64,000 nucleotides of DNA from Pseudopyrenochaeta lycopersici (GCA_003313425.1 NHZP01000021.1:372001-436000); one strand, 5' to 3'. Counted from the stretch's first letter, positions 43,589 through 55,497 are shown. The notes: generated by a model from the sequence alone, not told the origin. A program made the numbers and translations.

Positions 43589-44194
43589 CTACGGGTTCTG
43601 AACCTTGTGGTCACCCTTGATGACGTCCGCATACGTGGGCGGAGGGCCGTCATGCTGGCTCGATGAGCCCTCGCCCTCCTGTTGTCCTTGCGGCACAGCG
43701 GGCGCACTGCCATTTGATGTATTGTTTCCCCTCTTGGGCTTGTTCTGGTTCACAATACCGCTTTGCTGCCCAGGAAACTGTCCATTCGACGGTTGGCTTC
43801 CTACAGTGCCATAATTGACCTGCGCACCCCTTCCAGCCGGTTGCTCATGTGTGATAACATAGTAGGTTGTGCGTCCTTCACTGCCATGAGAGCGTTCGCC
43901 ATCGGGCACTTGGTTGTATGCGTCGTATGGGTCTGGATTTTGTAGGATGATGTACCAGGCGTGGAGGAGGCCAGGGAGGAAGCCGAGGCAGCAGAGCGCG
44001 ATGTTGATGAGGGAATCTGCGCTGCAGAGCCCTTTCTTGACCCATACACCAATGGGTGGGCTATTCTCGTGTTAGCTTTTGCCGCTGCAGAGGAAACAAT
44101 GAGGTAGGTGTTGGCGCCTAGAGCTCCGCGGGGGGGTTGCGGGGACTCACAAGAGGACGCTGAGAAGCATCAAGAAGCAGTCGGTGCCGCACAT
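43589..44194 (-). CDS. pmp3: PMP3/UPF0057-family small membrane protein with a long C-terminal tail and PY motif
   Basis: Two exons, 44194-44151 and 44060-43589, give 171 residues. The first 55 residues carry the two membrane helices of the family (CFLMLLSVLFPPIGVWVKKG and INIALCCLGFLPGLLHAWYIIL). Yeast Pmp3 is about 55 residues long and affects plasma membrane potential and salt tolerance. This protein adds about 110 hydrophilic residues rich in Gln, Asn, Gly and Ser. The tail ends with PPPTYADV (PPTY at 43631-43642), a classic PPxY motif for WW domains of Rsp5/Nedd4 ubiquitin ligases. The intron falls inside the first helix and its removal restores the conserved LFPPIGVW. The symbol denotes family, not proven orthology. 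The next gene right of it lies on the same strand. Confidence 0.88.
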
Positions 44195-44442
44195 GATGGA
44201 AACTATGTATACTGCTGAGAAATTTTCTGAGTGAAAGCGACTGTAGATGTCGTGATGCGATGGGTATGGTGGAGTTGAAGTGTCGCCTGAGCGCACCGGA
44301 AGGTCACTGGGTCTTGGTAACGCGTCATAAGCTGTGGCTGTGAGTGTGGCGCATCCGCGGAACGACGGCATCCGCATCGTACAAGACAATTCAGAGAATC
44401 TGCCGAAACACCTGAGATGAATTTTTTTGGGCAATTGTTCGT

Positions 44443-45713
44443 CTACTCTTTGCCGCCAAGGTATCTGTAGATGACAGAAAAGTCCTTTCCTTTGCAGTTT
44501 TCGTCCTTCTCCGCCGCATCATAGACGGCCCTCGCAGACTCTCCAAGTGCAAGCTTGACATTAGCTTCTGCAGCAGCCTTAAGAGCGAGCTTCAGATCCT
44601 TATTGGCGAGAGCAATCCCAAATCCTCCCTCATATCCTCTACTTGCCGGTGCGCCTTCGATGACTCCAGGCACAGGGTTGTTGACTTCACTCGGCCAACA
44701 TTTGCCAGTGGCAGTATTGATCATACCTGCAAGAGCCTTTGGGTCAAGACCCCACTTGATGCCCATGCTCATGGCCTCTGCAGTAGCGACGTTGTTGAGT
44801 GCTAGCAGGTAGTTGTTTGCGAGTTTGCCTTTGAGACCTGCGCCCTGCTCGCCGAGATGCAGCACTCTTCGGCCCATCAACGACAATACCTTGGTAGCTT
44901 GTTCAACAGCCTCATGCGGAGCACCGATCATAAAGGTAAGTGTGCCAGCTTGAGCACCGACAACCCCACCAGACATGGGAGCATCGATAAATTTACCTTG
45001 CCCTGTAGAGTGTGCAATGTCCGCCACAGCCCCAGAAGTCATAGGATCAATAGTGGAGCAGTCGATAAACAATCGTTCAGTATTAACGAAACTGTCAGTC
45101 AACAGAGTAGCAGGTTCGAGCATCGCTTTGTACACAGCCTTGACGTGTTGAGGCTCCGGTAACGAAGTAACGATGGTTTCCTGTGCCGAGTTAGTCAACT
45201 GCATCCGCAAAGTTGACATTAACAAAACGGATTGAAGGAGCGTGCATCAGAGGATTGGCTATAAATTTGGTGTAATCAGAAAAAGGGTCACAAGTGACCC
45301 CCAACTTAGATCATGGATAGAACAATTCAATCATCATGTAACAAGTAGATATGGAAGGATACAACGTACCGCTTTCTCGGCAACTTCTCGAACATTATCA
45401 GCAACCCGCACGCCTTGTGGGTGCTCTTCTAAGAACTTCTTCGTAGCAGCGGTATTAACATCGTGCACAAAAAGTGTGTCTTCCGCTGGTATCTTCGCCC
45501 TAAGATTCTTCGCCATTGGATATCCTATTGTCATCATTAGTACAACGTGCAGTCATGTGAGCACAAGCGAGACTAACCCATCCGCCCTAGACCTATGAAG
45601 CCCCATGTGGCTTGTAGGTTGTGAGAGCTCGAGAAGCATCTTCGCAAGCTCTGGCGTGCTGCAACTGGAGTTGCCCTTCTCAAAGGGGAGGTTATTGCTG
45701 ATACTGCCCGCAT
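44443..45713 (-). CDS. 3-hydroxyisobutyrate dehydrogenase, mitochondrial
   Basis: Three exons, 45713-45578, 45524-45370 and 45180-44443, give 342 residues. The enzyme oxidises 3-hydroxyisobutyrate to methylmalonate semialdehyde with NAD+ in valine breakdown. The N-terminus (MRAVSAITSPLRRATPVAARQ and on to RRCFSSS) is Arg/Ser-rich without acidic residues, a clear mitochondrial presequence. The Rossmann motif GFIGLGRMGYPMAKNL is restored across intron 1. The catalytic region reads GLKGKLANNYLLALNNVATAEAM, with the conserved Lys and Asn; substrate-binding residues lie in DAPMSGGVVGAQAGTLTFMIG. Intron 2 (189 nt) is longer than most here; its acceptor was placed at CACAG before GAAACC because a TGACTAAC branch site precedes it. 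Length fits the family. Confidence 0.92.
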
Positions 45714-46758
45714 TTTGTGAATTTCAAGGGTGTAAGTTGAGAACTCTGCGGACCAGAGTTAAGAGTCGAGCTGTGCTGCGGGACGCGGTTGGAAACGGTC
45801 TCCGCACTCTTGGTTCGGTTTCGGTCAGCCGAGGTCACCATAGGTCGAAACATGAGCGTTAGATGCAGCGCTTCCGGTGGCCCTAGGGCACAGCAGAGCG
45901 AGCTTTGCATGCATCTTGAGACACTTGCCGGCGCCGGGACGCTGGGGTCGATCTATCGTGTACTCCCCGATGGGGTAGGATTCTAAGATTGTTGCTGAAG
46001 AGCTGCGCAGATTTTCTGTTCGCCGGGAAAAGTATTTCCGGCCGACGCAAAGCTAGTCCGAATTCGCGCACATAAAAGTAGTGCTATGCATCTTGCGCTT
46101 GTGCAGCTATAGAACAGATTTGTACAATATCTGTTCACTCTGTTCACCAGTCCGTAGTCCGTGGTTTGGATTTTCAATATTATATACAGAAGAAAAATAG
46201 TGCTACAAGGATCGCTCAGCTAGGTATCAAATCTCGAGCCAAAAACTAGCTATACTTCCAGGCCCGTAACTTGTTTTACTCTATTCTGACCTTGACGCCT
46301 CTCAGGACCTAACATTTCGTGGTACACCAGGCCGAAATGGCCAATACAATAGCGTGCAAACCCTGCAAGCACCGAACCAAAGTCGAATCTTCTATACTGC
46401 GGCGATTACAGAAATGATCGGTCTGAAGGAGAACCACCGCACATGTCGGCTTATCAGATGTCTGGATCTGTGAATGACGCACCGCCTTACATGTCCTGGT
46501 CTTTTTAAGAAAGGTCGAAGACACGCATGCTCCACGGCCCCAAAGCCATCATGCGTTTGCAACGCTATCATTAATGGGGATAGCTAGTAGTTCACGAATT
46601 ACAATTCTTCACGGCTTTGTCCAAAACCTTAGATCCTTGGATCGCTGAGAATAATCTAAAGATGCTGATATAATGCTGCTGGGTATCTTGATGAACAGAA
46701 TGTTGATGACCTGATATGCTTTGAACTCTTGATCCTCGGCTTGCTTCAAATACACTTC
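45714..46758. other. Intergenic region between the dehydrogenase and RPC37 genes
   Basis: About 1 kb: promoter of the dehydrogenase near 45714 and 3' end of the minus-strand RPC37. I see no further coding sequence or RNA gene. Confidence 0.5.
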
Positions 46759-47946
46759 TTAGCTCACGTGCTGCTCTCCAGCATCGTCTTCTTCGTCCGA
46801 AGTCTCTGATATCTCAACCAGATCATCCGCACCGCGCCGGGATGTCGATTTCTTTTTGCCTCCTTTGCCGCTGGAAGGAGCGCTGATTGCATCAAGGAAC
46901 TGGTTGTTATTCAAGCTGGAATGAAGCTTCGGAGCAGCAGATGTTTCGGGAAGGAAGAGGCGATCAGAGTACGAATCAAAAGCGGCGTCGGTCTACAAGC
47001 AAAAGTTAGCATGTTCCGCAATGACCCATGGACAGTCATACATTTTCGTCAAAATACTGTAGTTTGTTCCATGTTTCCAAGTTCGTCGACTTCATGAAGG
47101 CCTGTGTCATCTCTGCCGCTGTATCTCCACCGGTTTTTTTGACCGTTGGCAAAAATGCCTTGGGTTCAGCAGGCTTTGCGCCTTCTTGCGACTCCTTCTC
47201 ACGGCGCCGATTTACTGCCTCTAGCTGATTTGCGGCATCAATGTGATGGAATTGGGTCCGAAGCTGAACGAGACCATTGAGTCGTGTGAGATGAAGCTGA
47301 TCTGCCGTATGTGAGCTCGAACTTCAATATCGCTACCTTACTTCATGCCTACCGTCACGAAATGTTCCCAGCATATAGCTAGGTCCTTTGCCGTCATCAT
47401 TCATGATCTGCCCGCCAAATGTCTGCATATTGAGGACGTGTCCCTTCTCGTTTGCATCTTCAAAGTGAGTCACATACTCTTCGAAGTTGTCATCATCTTC
47501 GGTCGCTATAGGTGCCGCTGGTGCTCCATCGCCGGCGCCAGGTCGGTTGGTGGATCGTGGCATGGTCCTCTCAAAGCCAGATGCAATTCCAAAAGCCTTT
47601 TGGCCAAACCCCTTCGTCTTGCGCATGGACTCGCCCCATCTCACACCTGCAGGGCGATTGTAGTTCTGCCTAATGTCTATTGGGACGTCGACCTCGATGA
47701 ACCCTGAGTCTTTCTTAATGCGCAATTCGGAGGGTTGGCTCTCTGTCGCTTTGGTAAAAGGTTGGTCTGGCGGGCGGTTCAAGTACTGTAGCACGTAGAG
47801 CTGTTGCTCCATCTCGGGCGTGATATAGACATCGTACTCAGCGACCACGGGGTCGTCTTCTGAGTCCATTGCTACTGAATTAGCCATATTGATTAGCATT
47901 GAGATTAAACAACATAAATTGACCAAAGGCTAGTCTTACGAGCCAT
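46759..47946 (-). CDS. rpc37: DNA-directed RNA polymerase III subunit Rpc37/RPC5
   Basis: Four exons in my preferred model: 47946-47940, 47874-47342, 47296-47042 and 46992-46759, giving 342 residues. The protein is the Rpc37 (RPC5) subunit, which with Rpc53 aids initiation and termination by RNA polymerase III. The start DPVVAEYDVYITPEMEQQLYVLQYLNRP is typical of the family (human RPC5 starts with a similar DDPVVQEIDVY). The segment LHLTRLNGLVQLR, restored across intron 2, is the other conserved block. The C-terminus is acidic (EISETSDEEDDAGEQ). The first exon of 7 nt (ATGGCTC) followed by a 65-nt intron is uncertain: ATG 47887 inside that intron would give an uninterrupted start. The gene is divergent from DDB1. 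Confidence 0.88.
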
Positions 47947-48165
47947 GTTGATTGTTGGTGAACGAAGCTGCACGGTAAGAGTAACTCGGCTCCAAAAAAG
48001 TTCCAGAAAGTTAAGTCCGCCCCGCAACGCGAACTCGCGTGCAGCAGCAGGCCCGTGCAGCCATGACGGAATACATCCGAGAAGTCCAGCCCTCGAACAT
48101 TCACACGGCGTTTATCTCTTCTGCATGCACTCGTGGAGCTGTATATTGCTTCAGGAATTATCAAA
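47947..48165. promoter_or_regulatory. Compact bidirectional promoter between RPC37 and DDB1
   Basis: Only 219 bp separate the two start codons, so the core promoters and both 5' leaders must be packed here or overlap. No TATA box is obvious. Confidence 0.6.
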
Positions 48166-51100
48166 ATGGCGTATATTGCACCTATCCACCGACCGAGCAG
48201 CGTTCGCCATGCTTTGAAACTGAACTTCCTAGCTCCGGATGAGGACTGCCTTGTAGTCGCGTAAGCAGATTTACTGCAACCTTGAGGAAACTGCTAATGA
48301 GTTTGCAGTAAATCAAACAGGCTCGAATTCTACATACAGAATGCTGATGGACTTACTCTCCGGCACTCGAAAGCCATTTATGGCAAAGTTACAATGCTCC
48401 AGAAGATGCGGCCTGCCTTGTCACCAACGGACCACCTCTTCGTCGGAACAGACCGGTTTATGTACTTTACCCTATCATGGAATCCCGATAAAAATCAACT
48501 TCAAACAGAGAAGTCGTTCGCGAGTGTCGCCGACAATGCCGCACGGGAATCACAGACGGGGGAACGATGTCATGTTGACCCCACGGGACGCTTCATGACG
48601 GTCGAGGTCTACGAAGGCATAATAACTGTCATTCCGTTGGTACAAAGAGGAAAGAAGAGAAAGCAAGAGGCAGATATTGCCCACCTTGGAGAGCCTCAAC
48701 CCGTCAGACTGTCCGAGATGTTCGTACGCTCGTCTGCGTTCCTGCGGCCGAGGTCCTACGATGACAAGCCGAAGCTAGCCCTGCTATACGAAGATACACA
48801 TTCGCAAGTCAAGTTGAAGTTGCGAGAACTGACATTCGCTGGCGGCGACCAGGTCGAGCTAGAGGAGGGAGAGAATTGCAAAGCAGAGCTAGAGCTTGGC
48901 TCCAGCCATCTGATACCCATCGAGGAACCGTCACACGGCCTTATAGTGATCGGGGAGACCTCAATAGGATACTTTGACGACGAGTCGGGAGAGCTACAGA
49001 CTGAGCCACTGGAGGAAGCCACCATCTTTGTTGCCTGGGAGCGAATAGACGCGCAACGATTTATATTGGCGGACGACTACGGCCGCTTGTATTTGTTCAT
49101 GCTCATACTTGATGGACAGAATAGAGTGCAGTCGTGGAAGCTTGATGTCATCGGACAGACCTCTCGGGCATCCGTGTTGGTTTATCTAGATGCAGGCGAC
49201 GTCTTTGTCGGCTCACACCAAGGCGACTCTCAGGTCATCAGGATCGCGGAGAAATCAATGGAGGTCATCCAAACCTTTTCAAACATCGCACCAATTCTGG
49301 ACTTCACCATAATGGACATGGGAAACAGATCAGGCGAAGGACAGACAAACGAATATTCTTCCGGCCAAGCGCGAATTGTTACGGGTAGTGGTGCCTACCA
49401 GGATGGTAGTCTTCGAAGCGTTCGCAGTGGAGTAGGTCTCGAGGAACTCGGTGTGCTAGGTGAGATGGAACACGTCTCGAATATTTTCAGTCTGAAATCG
49501 AACGCCTCTGCCGATCACGCCGACACTCTTTTGGTCACATTCGTCAATGAATCGCGTGTCTTCCGGTTCGATCCACAGGGTGAAATCGAAGAGGTAGAAG
49601 AGTTTGCTTCTTTAGCTCTGGACGAAACCACACTTGCTGCTGCCAACATACCACAGGGTCGTATAATTCAAGTCACAAACGGAAGAGCTAGAATTTGCGA
49701 CTTAGATGGTGGTATGATAACGTCCGAATGGATGCCGATGGGCGGTCAGACAATCACAGCTGCATCCATCAGCGACAGCCATGTTCTGGTGTCATTGGGC
49801 GGTGTCACTATTGTTTCTCTGGACATTGGGGATGGGTTGAAGGTCATCAAAGAGAAAACGTTCGGGGTCGAGAGCCAAGTAGCGTGTGTAGCACTTCCGT
49901 CCGACGTGAGCTCGATATGCTTCATCGGCTTCTGGAAGAACGCGCAACTCGCAATCTGCTCTCTCGACACACTCGAAACGATTAAGACTGTTCAGATCTC
50001 AGAGGACTCTGTCCCGCGGTCGCTTCTGCTCACCCAGATATTCCCGGATCAGCCACCGACACTATTCGCCGCTTTGGCTGATGGCAACGTGGTGACTTAC
50101 GCGTTTGAGCCATCCAATCATGAATTGTCGGGTAGGAAGAGTATCGTCTTAGGCACTCGCGAGGCCAATTTTCGTGCCCTGCCTCGGGGTGACGGGCTCT
50201 ACAATGTATTCGTGACCTGTGAGCACCCATCACTCATATATGCCTCGGAAGGTCGTCTGGTATACTCCGCTGTGACAGCAGAAAATGCAACAGCAGTATG
50301 TCCATTCGACTCGGAAGCATATCCTGGTTCTGTAGCCATTGCAACTTCAGAAGACCTTCGAATCGCACTCGTTGACACGGAACGAACCACGCATGTGCAG
50401 ACACTCAAGGTCGATGAGACAGTGCGTCGGATAGCTTATTCGCCGAGCCTCAAAGCTTTCGGTCTAGGTACTATCAAGAGGATTTTGAAGGGAGGTGAAG
50501 AGATCATGCTGAGCCATTTTAAGCTCGTTGATGAGATACAGTTCAAGGAGCTAGACACATACGCTCTCAACGAAGAGGAACTCGTTGAATGCGTAATGCG
50601 CTGCGAGCTCCCAGATGGATCAGGGGATCTTGTTGAGCGCTTCGTGGTCGGCACCGCATACCTAGATGACCAGAACACAACTACGGAACGTGGCCGTATA
50701 CTGCTCCTGGAGGTCACACCAGAGCGAATTCTTAAGCTCGTTGCAGAATTCGCCGTCAAAGGCGGATGCAGATGCCTGGCTATGTGCGAAGGTAAAATTG
50801 TAGCTGCACTTATCAAGACGATCGTAGTGTACGACGTCGAGTATAAGACCCAAAGCAAACCCGACCTTGTTAAGGTAGCCACATTCAGGTGCTCGACCGC
50901 ACCGATAGACGTCACCGTCAATGGCTCACTTATTGCTATAGCGGATCTTATGAAGTCACTGGTTGTAGTCGAGTACCAGCGCGGCGAAACTGGTCTTTCT
51001 GATAAGCTTGTTGAAGTGGCGCGGCACTACCAGATCACTTGGGCAACAGCGGTTGCTGAAGTCGACGAAAATACATATCTAGAGAGCGATGCGGAGGGCA

Positions 51101-51652
51101 ACCTCGTCGTCTTGTACCGAGATCCAAACGGCGTCACAGAGGACGACAAGAGGAGATTACACGTGAGCTCAGAAATGCTGCTAGGCGAGATGGTCAACAG
51201 GATACGGCGTATCGATGTCCTCACAGCACCAGACGCGGCAGTGGTTCCACGAGCTTTCATGGGCACCGTAAGTCATTTACTCGCTGTTATCTGCTCAACG
51301 ATATTTGCTTTCCAGCTTTTGTCATCAGACGCTAATAATTCCCCAGGTTGAAGGAAGTATTTATCTCTTCGGTCTCATTTCGTCCTCCCACCAAAACCTT
51401 CTCATGACGCTGCAAGCCAATCTCGGTACCCTCATTGCCGCACCCGGAGACGTTGATTTCGCAAAGTACCGCGCCTTCAAAAACCAAGTCAGAGAGGAAG
51501 AGGAGCCGATGCGTTTTGTGGACGGAGAGCTTATTGAGAGGTTCTTGGATGTCAGCGAAGACGTGCAGAGTAAGGCAGTGGAGGGCCTAGGGGCGGAATG
51601 GGATGTAGACGCCGTTCGAGGCTTAGTGGAGGGATTAAGGAGACTACACTAG
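48166..51652 (+). CDS. ddb1: DNA damage-binding protein 1 (DDB1) homologue
   Basis: Three exons, 48166-48260, 48309-51267 and 51347-51652, give 1119 residues, close to the 1140 of human DDB1. DDB1 is the three-propeller adaptor of CUL4 ubiquitin ligases and acts in nucleotide excision repair and replication control. The N-terminus MAYIAPIHRPSSVRHALKLN leads into the MMS1_N/beta-propeller region, and the C-terminal half shows CPSF_A-type sequence (GRILLLEVTPERILKLVAEFAVKGGCRCLAMCEGKIVAA). The last exon encodes SIYLFGLISSSHQNLLMTLQANLGTLI, the DDB1 C-terminal signature before the helical end. Exon 2 runs 2.96 kb without interruption. I prefer DDB1 to Rse1/Cft1 because of its length and C-terminus. 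Confidence 0.92.
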
Positions 51653-52281
51653 ATGATCAAAGATGCATAGAGCGATGTAGATGTCGCGGATTTATGACAT
51701 AGATTCACAAAGTGAGGCTGCCAGTTGCATGGCACTGGCCATCTAAGGTCTTTTAGCATCTCTATAGAAGAAAAAGAGAGCGTCGCAGTGTGCCTGAACT
51801 GCTGAATCTCGTTGTATCTCATTATTGTAGAGAACCTAGCTGTGGTTCCACCAAGCAAAGTCGTCACCCTTCACCGAACTTCTCTGCCTCCTGCTCTCTG
51901 TCCAGAGCTTCTTCCTGCCCCTGGTCCTGCACCTTCTACTTCGAGCAGCTGCATTACGAGTAGGTCCCTGGAGTGAACGTATCGTGCGCTTGGTAAGAAC
52001 CTGGGCAGACTTGGATGTGCGTAGTAGTGACCTTGGGTAAGGCAGTAGCCAGAAGGAGGCTGGTACTGCTTACCGGCCGCGTTACTGCTGATATTGACCA
52101 TTGCGGCGGCGTTTGGAAACCGTTTATATACTTTCCGGAAGATCCGAAGACGCCTTATGTTGGGCTGGCGCATTCTCCACGATCCAAGACGAGCAGGCAA
52201 AGGAGCAGTAGGCATATCCTGGGCCGCCAGGCTCTATTTGAAGGTCACACTTCAGAATTACGAAGGCCTACACTTGCTCGA
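51653..52281. other. Intergenic region between convergent DDB1 and transporter genes
   Basis: About 630 bp. A 114-codon minus frame (51871-52215) and a long plus frame over the transporter appear fortuitous. No other feature. Confidence 0.55.
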
Positions 52282-52973
52282 CTACTTCAACACCCCATCC
52301 TCATCACTGCTATTGCCCTCGGAATTCCTGACGCTGTCTAATTCAACTCTCTCTTCCTCCTCTTCATCATCATCCCTAAACTCCTCTCCTGCAGCCATCC
52401 CATTTCTGTCCAGGAGAGGTGCCTCCCCAGTAGTAGCTGCGACGCTCTTCTTCTCCGTCTCCTCTCTCATGCCTATTATAACACTTCCTGCAACCAGCAG
52501 GGCTGCGCCGAGCCACCACAAGCCGGGTAAAGATTCGCTGAAGACGATGAAGCTGAGAATGGCTGTGACGATGAAATTTGCAGATGTGTTGATGATGCTG
52601 ACGCGGACGGTAGACGAGGCAAGAGTCAGCGCGCGGGTAAAGAGACCCCACATTATGGCGTTGAACAACAGGTTGAGGCCGAAGAATAGCTATCATAGTG
52701 GTTAGGATCTGAGGAAGTAGCGGTAGTGGGGCTACGTACACCTCGAATAGCATATTCAACGACTTTATTAGACGCGCTGAGACCGAATGCTAAAGCTATG
52801 GAGCTTGACCAAGAGGCTGTGAGCTTCGTTGTTGTGCTAGAGTGTTGTCAGTATCGAAGGAGGTGGCTCAACGGCAGAGCGTACAGTTTTGCAAATACAC
52901 CATTAAATGCCGCGCATCCTCCACTCATAACAGCAAGTATGAGCCATGCGGACTTTGTCTTGGGTGCAGTCAT
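52282..52973 (-). CDS. TMEM42-like drug/metabolite transporter superfamily protein
   Basis: Three exons, 52973-52885, 52836-52740 and 52689-52282, give 197 residues. The N-terminus (SAWLILAVMSGGCAAFNGVFAKL) is the first membrane helix. The second half (GLNLLFNAIMWGLFTRALTLASSTVRVSIINTSANFI followed by the helix AILSFIVFSE) matches the pattern of TMEM42 and short EamA proteins. There are about five membrane segments. The C-terminal 50 residues are acidic (DDDEEEEERVELD) and cytosolic. Transported substrate unknown. Exon 2 is only weakly hydrophobic at its start, but the phases and the restored LFFGLNLLF join support the model. It converges with DDB1. Confidence 0.85.
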
Positions 52974-53658
52974 GGCGATCTGTTTATGATTGTCCTGTGC
53001 AAGGTGGATAGTGAGGTTGATGTTCGGGCGCTTGAGGAACGGTCTATGATCTGCAGGTACCGGCTACACTTCCGAGCTTAGCCAAGAAACATGGGGTAGT
53101 CCGTATGGGGTGCATTGTGAGATTTCGATATGTTGATCACACATAAATGAACAATGTCATAGTCCAGTAAAATTCTAATAAGTATGTGGACAAACATTCA
53201 GCAATAGCTTTTCAAGTCATAGCTCATGTACTGCGATGTGGGAAACACCGAGATTGACATCATTTCATGGTAGACACTATGTTCAATAGTTTTATTTCAC
53301 TGTCTGGCAGAACAGACCAGATTTGGAGGTGCTGTACAGTGAATTCCTCCTGCACTTTTCAATCTATCAGCGTTGTGCCTAACGCGATGTGCATAACAGT
53401 GTCCCTAACTCCAATCCATGCGTAAGGTATCGTAATACCCTGCCTAGAGTATTCCATAACGCCGAGCAAAACTAAAATAGCCCGCATGATTTCAAAAGCA
53501 TGCTTTAAGTATCACAGATACCTGCTACGCCGCTGCGAACACGTTTGGTTATAGTGTATCACCGCCCAATGCTCATCTTCGCGCTATCGAACCTTCGCTG
53601 ATTTGCGTTAATATTCCTTTGATAACGACGAAGCGCAAGCAAAAGCCGAGGCTTAGCG
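52974..53658. other. Intergenic region upstream of the TMEM42-like gene
   Basis: About 685 bp between two minus-strand genes, AT-rich in 53130-53550. It holds the promoter of the transporter and the 3' end of TOA2. No coding sequence or repeat seen. Confidence 0.55.
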
Positions 53659-54113
53659 CTAGGTCTCGCCAGGGCGCTTTGCGTTGCAGCTAACAATCTT
53701 GACCCTATCGGCATGGACTTGGTTCGTATTGTCGAGCTTGAAATTGATGTCCTTGATAATGAAAGTCCAGACGTCGTCGCAGAAACGGTATGTGTCGAGG
53801 TGTCCCTGCGAAACATCCATGTTAGTGCTCTATGCTCCCAGTGAGTGAGTATAATGGTGACCGACCTTGAACGTCAACCGCGACTTGACCTTATCTGAAA
53901 GTACGTCGGCGACCGCTTTGTCGAAGTTGATGAGGATCTTCATGGCAAGCTGAGGCTCTATCCGGCGCTCTGTGATAAGCATATCTAGGGTGTCCGTGAG
54001 GGCACCGCCCAGACTATGCCTAGTTAGCCAAAGCGCCCGAGACAGCTGCAGAGACACATGTAGTACCTGCTTCGGCGGTAGAGTTCATAGTACTTGGAGC
54101 TGTCGGTGGCCAT
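53659..54113 (-). CDS. toa2: Transcription initiation factor IIA gamma subunit (Toa2)
   Basis: Three exons, 54113-54067, 54013-53866 and 53805-53659, give 113 residues, the usual size. TFIIA steadies TBP on the TATA box for RNA polymerase II. The sequence begins [16 protein letters not shown] and continues [13 protein letters not shown], then [19 protein letters not shown] and [19 protein letters not shown], all conserved TFIIA gamma blocks. Intron 1 has two AG acceptors 6 nt apart (...CTAACTAG then GCATAG). I use the second because it restores RRSSLG; the first would add two residues in frame. The gene is head to head with VMA16. Confidence 0.94.
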
Positions 54114-54328
54114 GTTGACGAGCAGATTGCGGTGACGTTGGTGGTTTGGCGATGGTCGACTGCCTGCGGTGGAGGAGCGATGGAGGCCGCGGTTGACTAA
54201 GCTCGGCGCTAGTGACGGGCGGCTTGTTCCGCCTGCATCATCGCCAGCTTCGTTGCGGGTTCATCACGAAGGAGCTCCAAACGCCACTTTCCCCATCCAT
54301 CTCCGCTTCTACGACCAATCTTTCGAAC
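54114..54328. promoter_or_regulatory. Compact bidirectional promoter between TOA2 and VMA16
   Basis: 215 bp between opposing start codons. It is GC-rich, without an evident TATA box. Both transcripts must start here. Confidence 0.6.
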
Positions 54329-55123
54329 ATGTCTCTCACTTACGGGACGGGTGGTGCGACCGCCGCCTTGACGGTGGTCGGGCTGTGTATGTAATCCAGG
54401 TCAGGGCGCAGGCAATAGCTAACAGGCAACAGACATGCTCTTCCAGAACGAGGGTGAAGCGTTCAACGTATGCAATCACTGTTCGCGTAAGAAGGACTAT
54501 ACTCACCGCTCCGTGCCCAGGTCGGAGCATTCCTCGAAAGCGTATCACCGTACACATTCGCGAGTTTGGGAATCGCGCTATGCATTGGCCTCTCTGTTGT
54601 AGGATCAGCATGGTATGTCTCCCATATGCCCACAGAGGGTATGTCTAATATAGTAAAGGGGCATTTGGACGACCGGAGTTTCCATCGTCGGTGGAGGTGT
54701 CAAGGCTCCACGGATACGAACGAAGAACTTGATCTCCATCATTTTCTGCGAAGTCGTCGCTATCTACGGCGTCATTATGGCCATCATCTTCTCTTCAAAG
54801 ATGAACCAACTCACAAATCCTGAAACACTATACTCAGGTTCTAATATCTTCACCGGGTACGCGCTGTTTTGGGCTGGCATTACTGTGGGCATGTGCAACT
54901 TGATTTGCGGTGTCTGCGTAGGCATCAACGGAAGTAGTGCTGCGCTTGCTGATGCTGCGGATCCGGCCTTGTAAGTGGATCTACTCATTCAATCTTCTCA
55001 AATTGTTGACAAGGATACAGGTTCGTTAAGATCCTCACAATTGAGATCTTCGCTGCTATTCTTGGCCTTTTTGGTCTTATCATTGGACTGCTTATGCAAA
55101 GCAACGCAAAGGACTTCGAGTGA
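54329..55123 (+). CDS. vma16: V-type proton ATPase proteolipid subunit c'' (Vma16/Ppa1)
   Basis: Five exons: 54329-54386, 54433-54467, 54521-54612, 54659-54970 and 55021-55123, giving 199 residues. This is one of the rotor ring proteolipids of the vacuolar ATPase. The block [25 protein letters not shown] starts the first proteolipid hairpin. The next helix contains [18 protein letters not shown], with the essential proton-carrying Glu. The last two helices are [25 protein letters not shown] and [19 protein letters not shown]. An extra N-terminal helix distinguishes c'' from c and c'. Exon 2 is only 35 nt, but all joins are in phase and rebuild conserved sequence. It is divergent from TOA2. 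Confidence 0.94.
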
Positions 55124-55497
55124 GCGCAGCTTTGAGACTTGCAAGCCAAATGTAAGAAATTATATTGTCAGGTCAACTTCAGACTGCCTTCGAAGGCGTC
55201 CGAAAGGGAGAAGTCCTGCCATGCTCAGCAAGTAGAGCTAGATAGAGGGTTACGACGAGGATATTTGCAGAAACTGTACGATGTACATAGGAATGGCGCT
55301 TGTATAATGCGTGTATCATGAGCGAGCATAGGCGTTCAATATCAAGGTTCTATTTATTATACATTGATGTTTGCGTGACATTCAACTAGACATATGAGTA
55401 AGTCTTCGATACGCATGGGTGGTCCAAGCTTCCAGCCTTCAAAAGCATAGAGGGGAAATGTAGCTCCACTCCACCACATCATCACGTATTCTGCAAA
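55124..55497. other. Intergenic region between VMA16 and cnxE
   Basis: 374 bp between two plus-strand genes: 3' end of VMA16 and promoter of cnxE. No feature recognised. Confidence 0.6.

Noticed and set aside
52094..52705. 203-codon plus-strand frame opposite the TMEM42-like gene
   Set aside because: The minus strand carries a membrane protein with consistent splicing; the plus frame is its antisense shadow.
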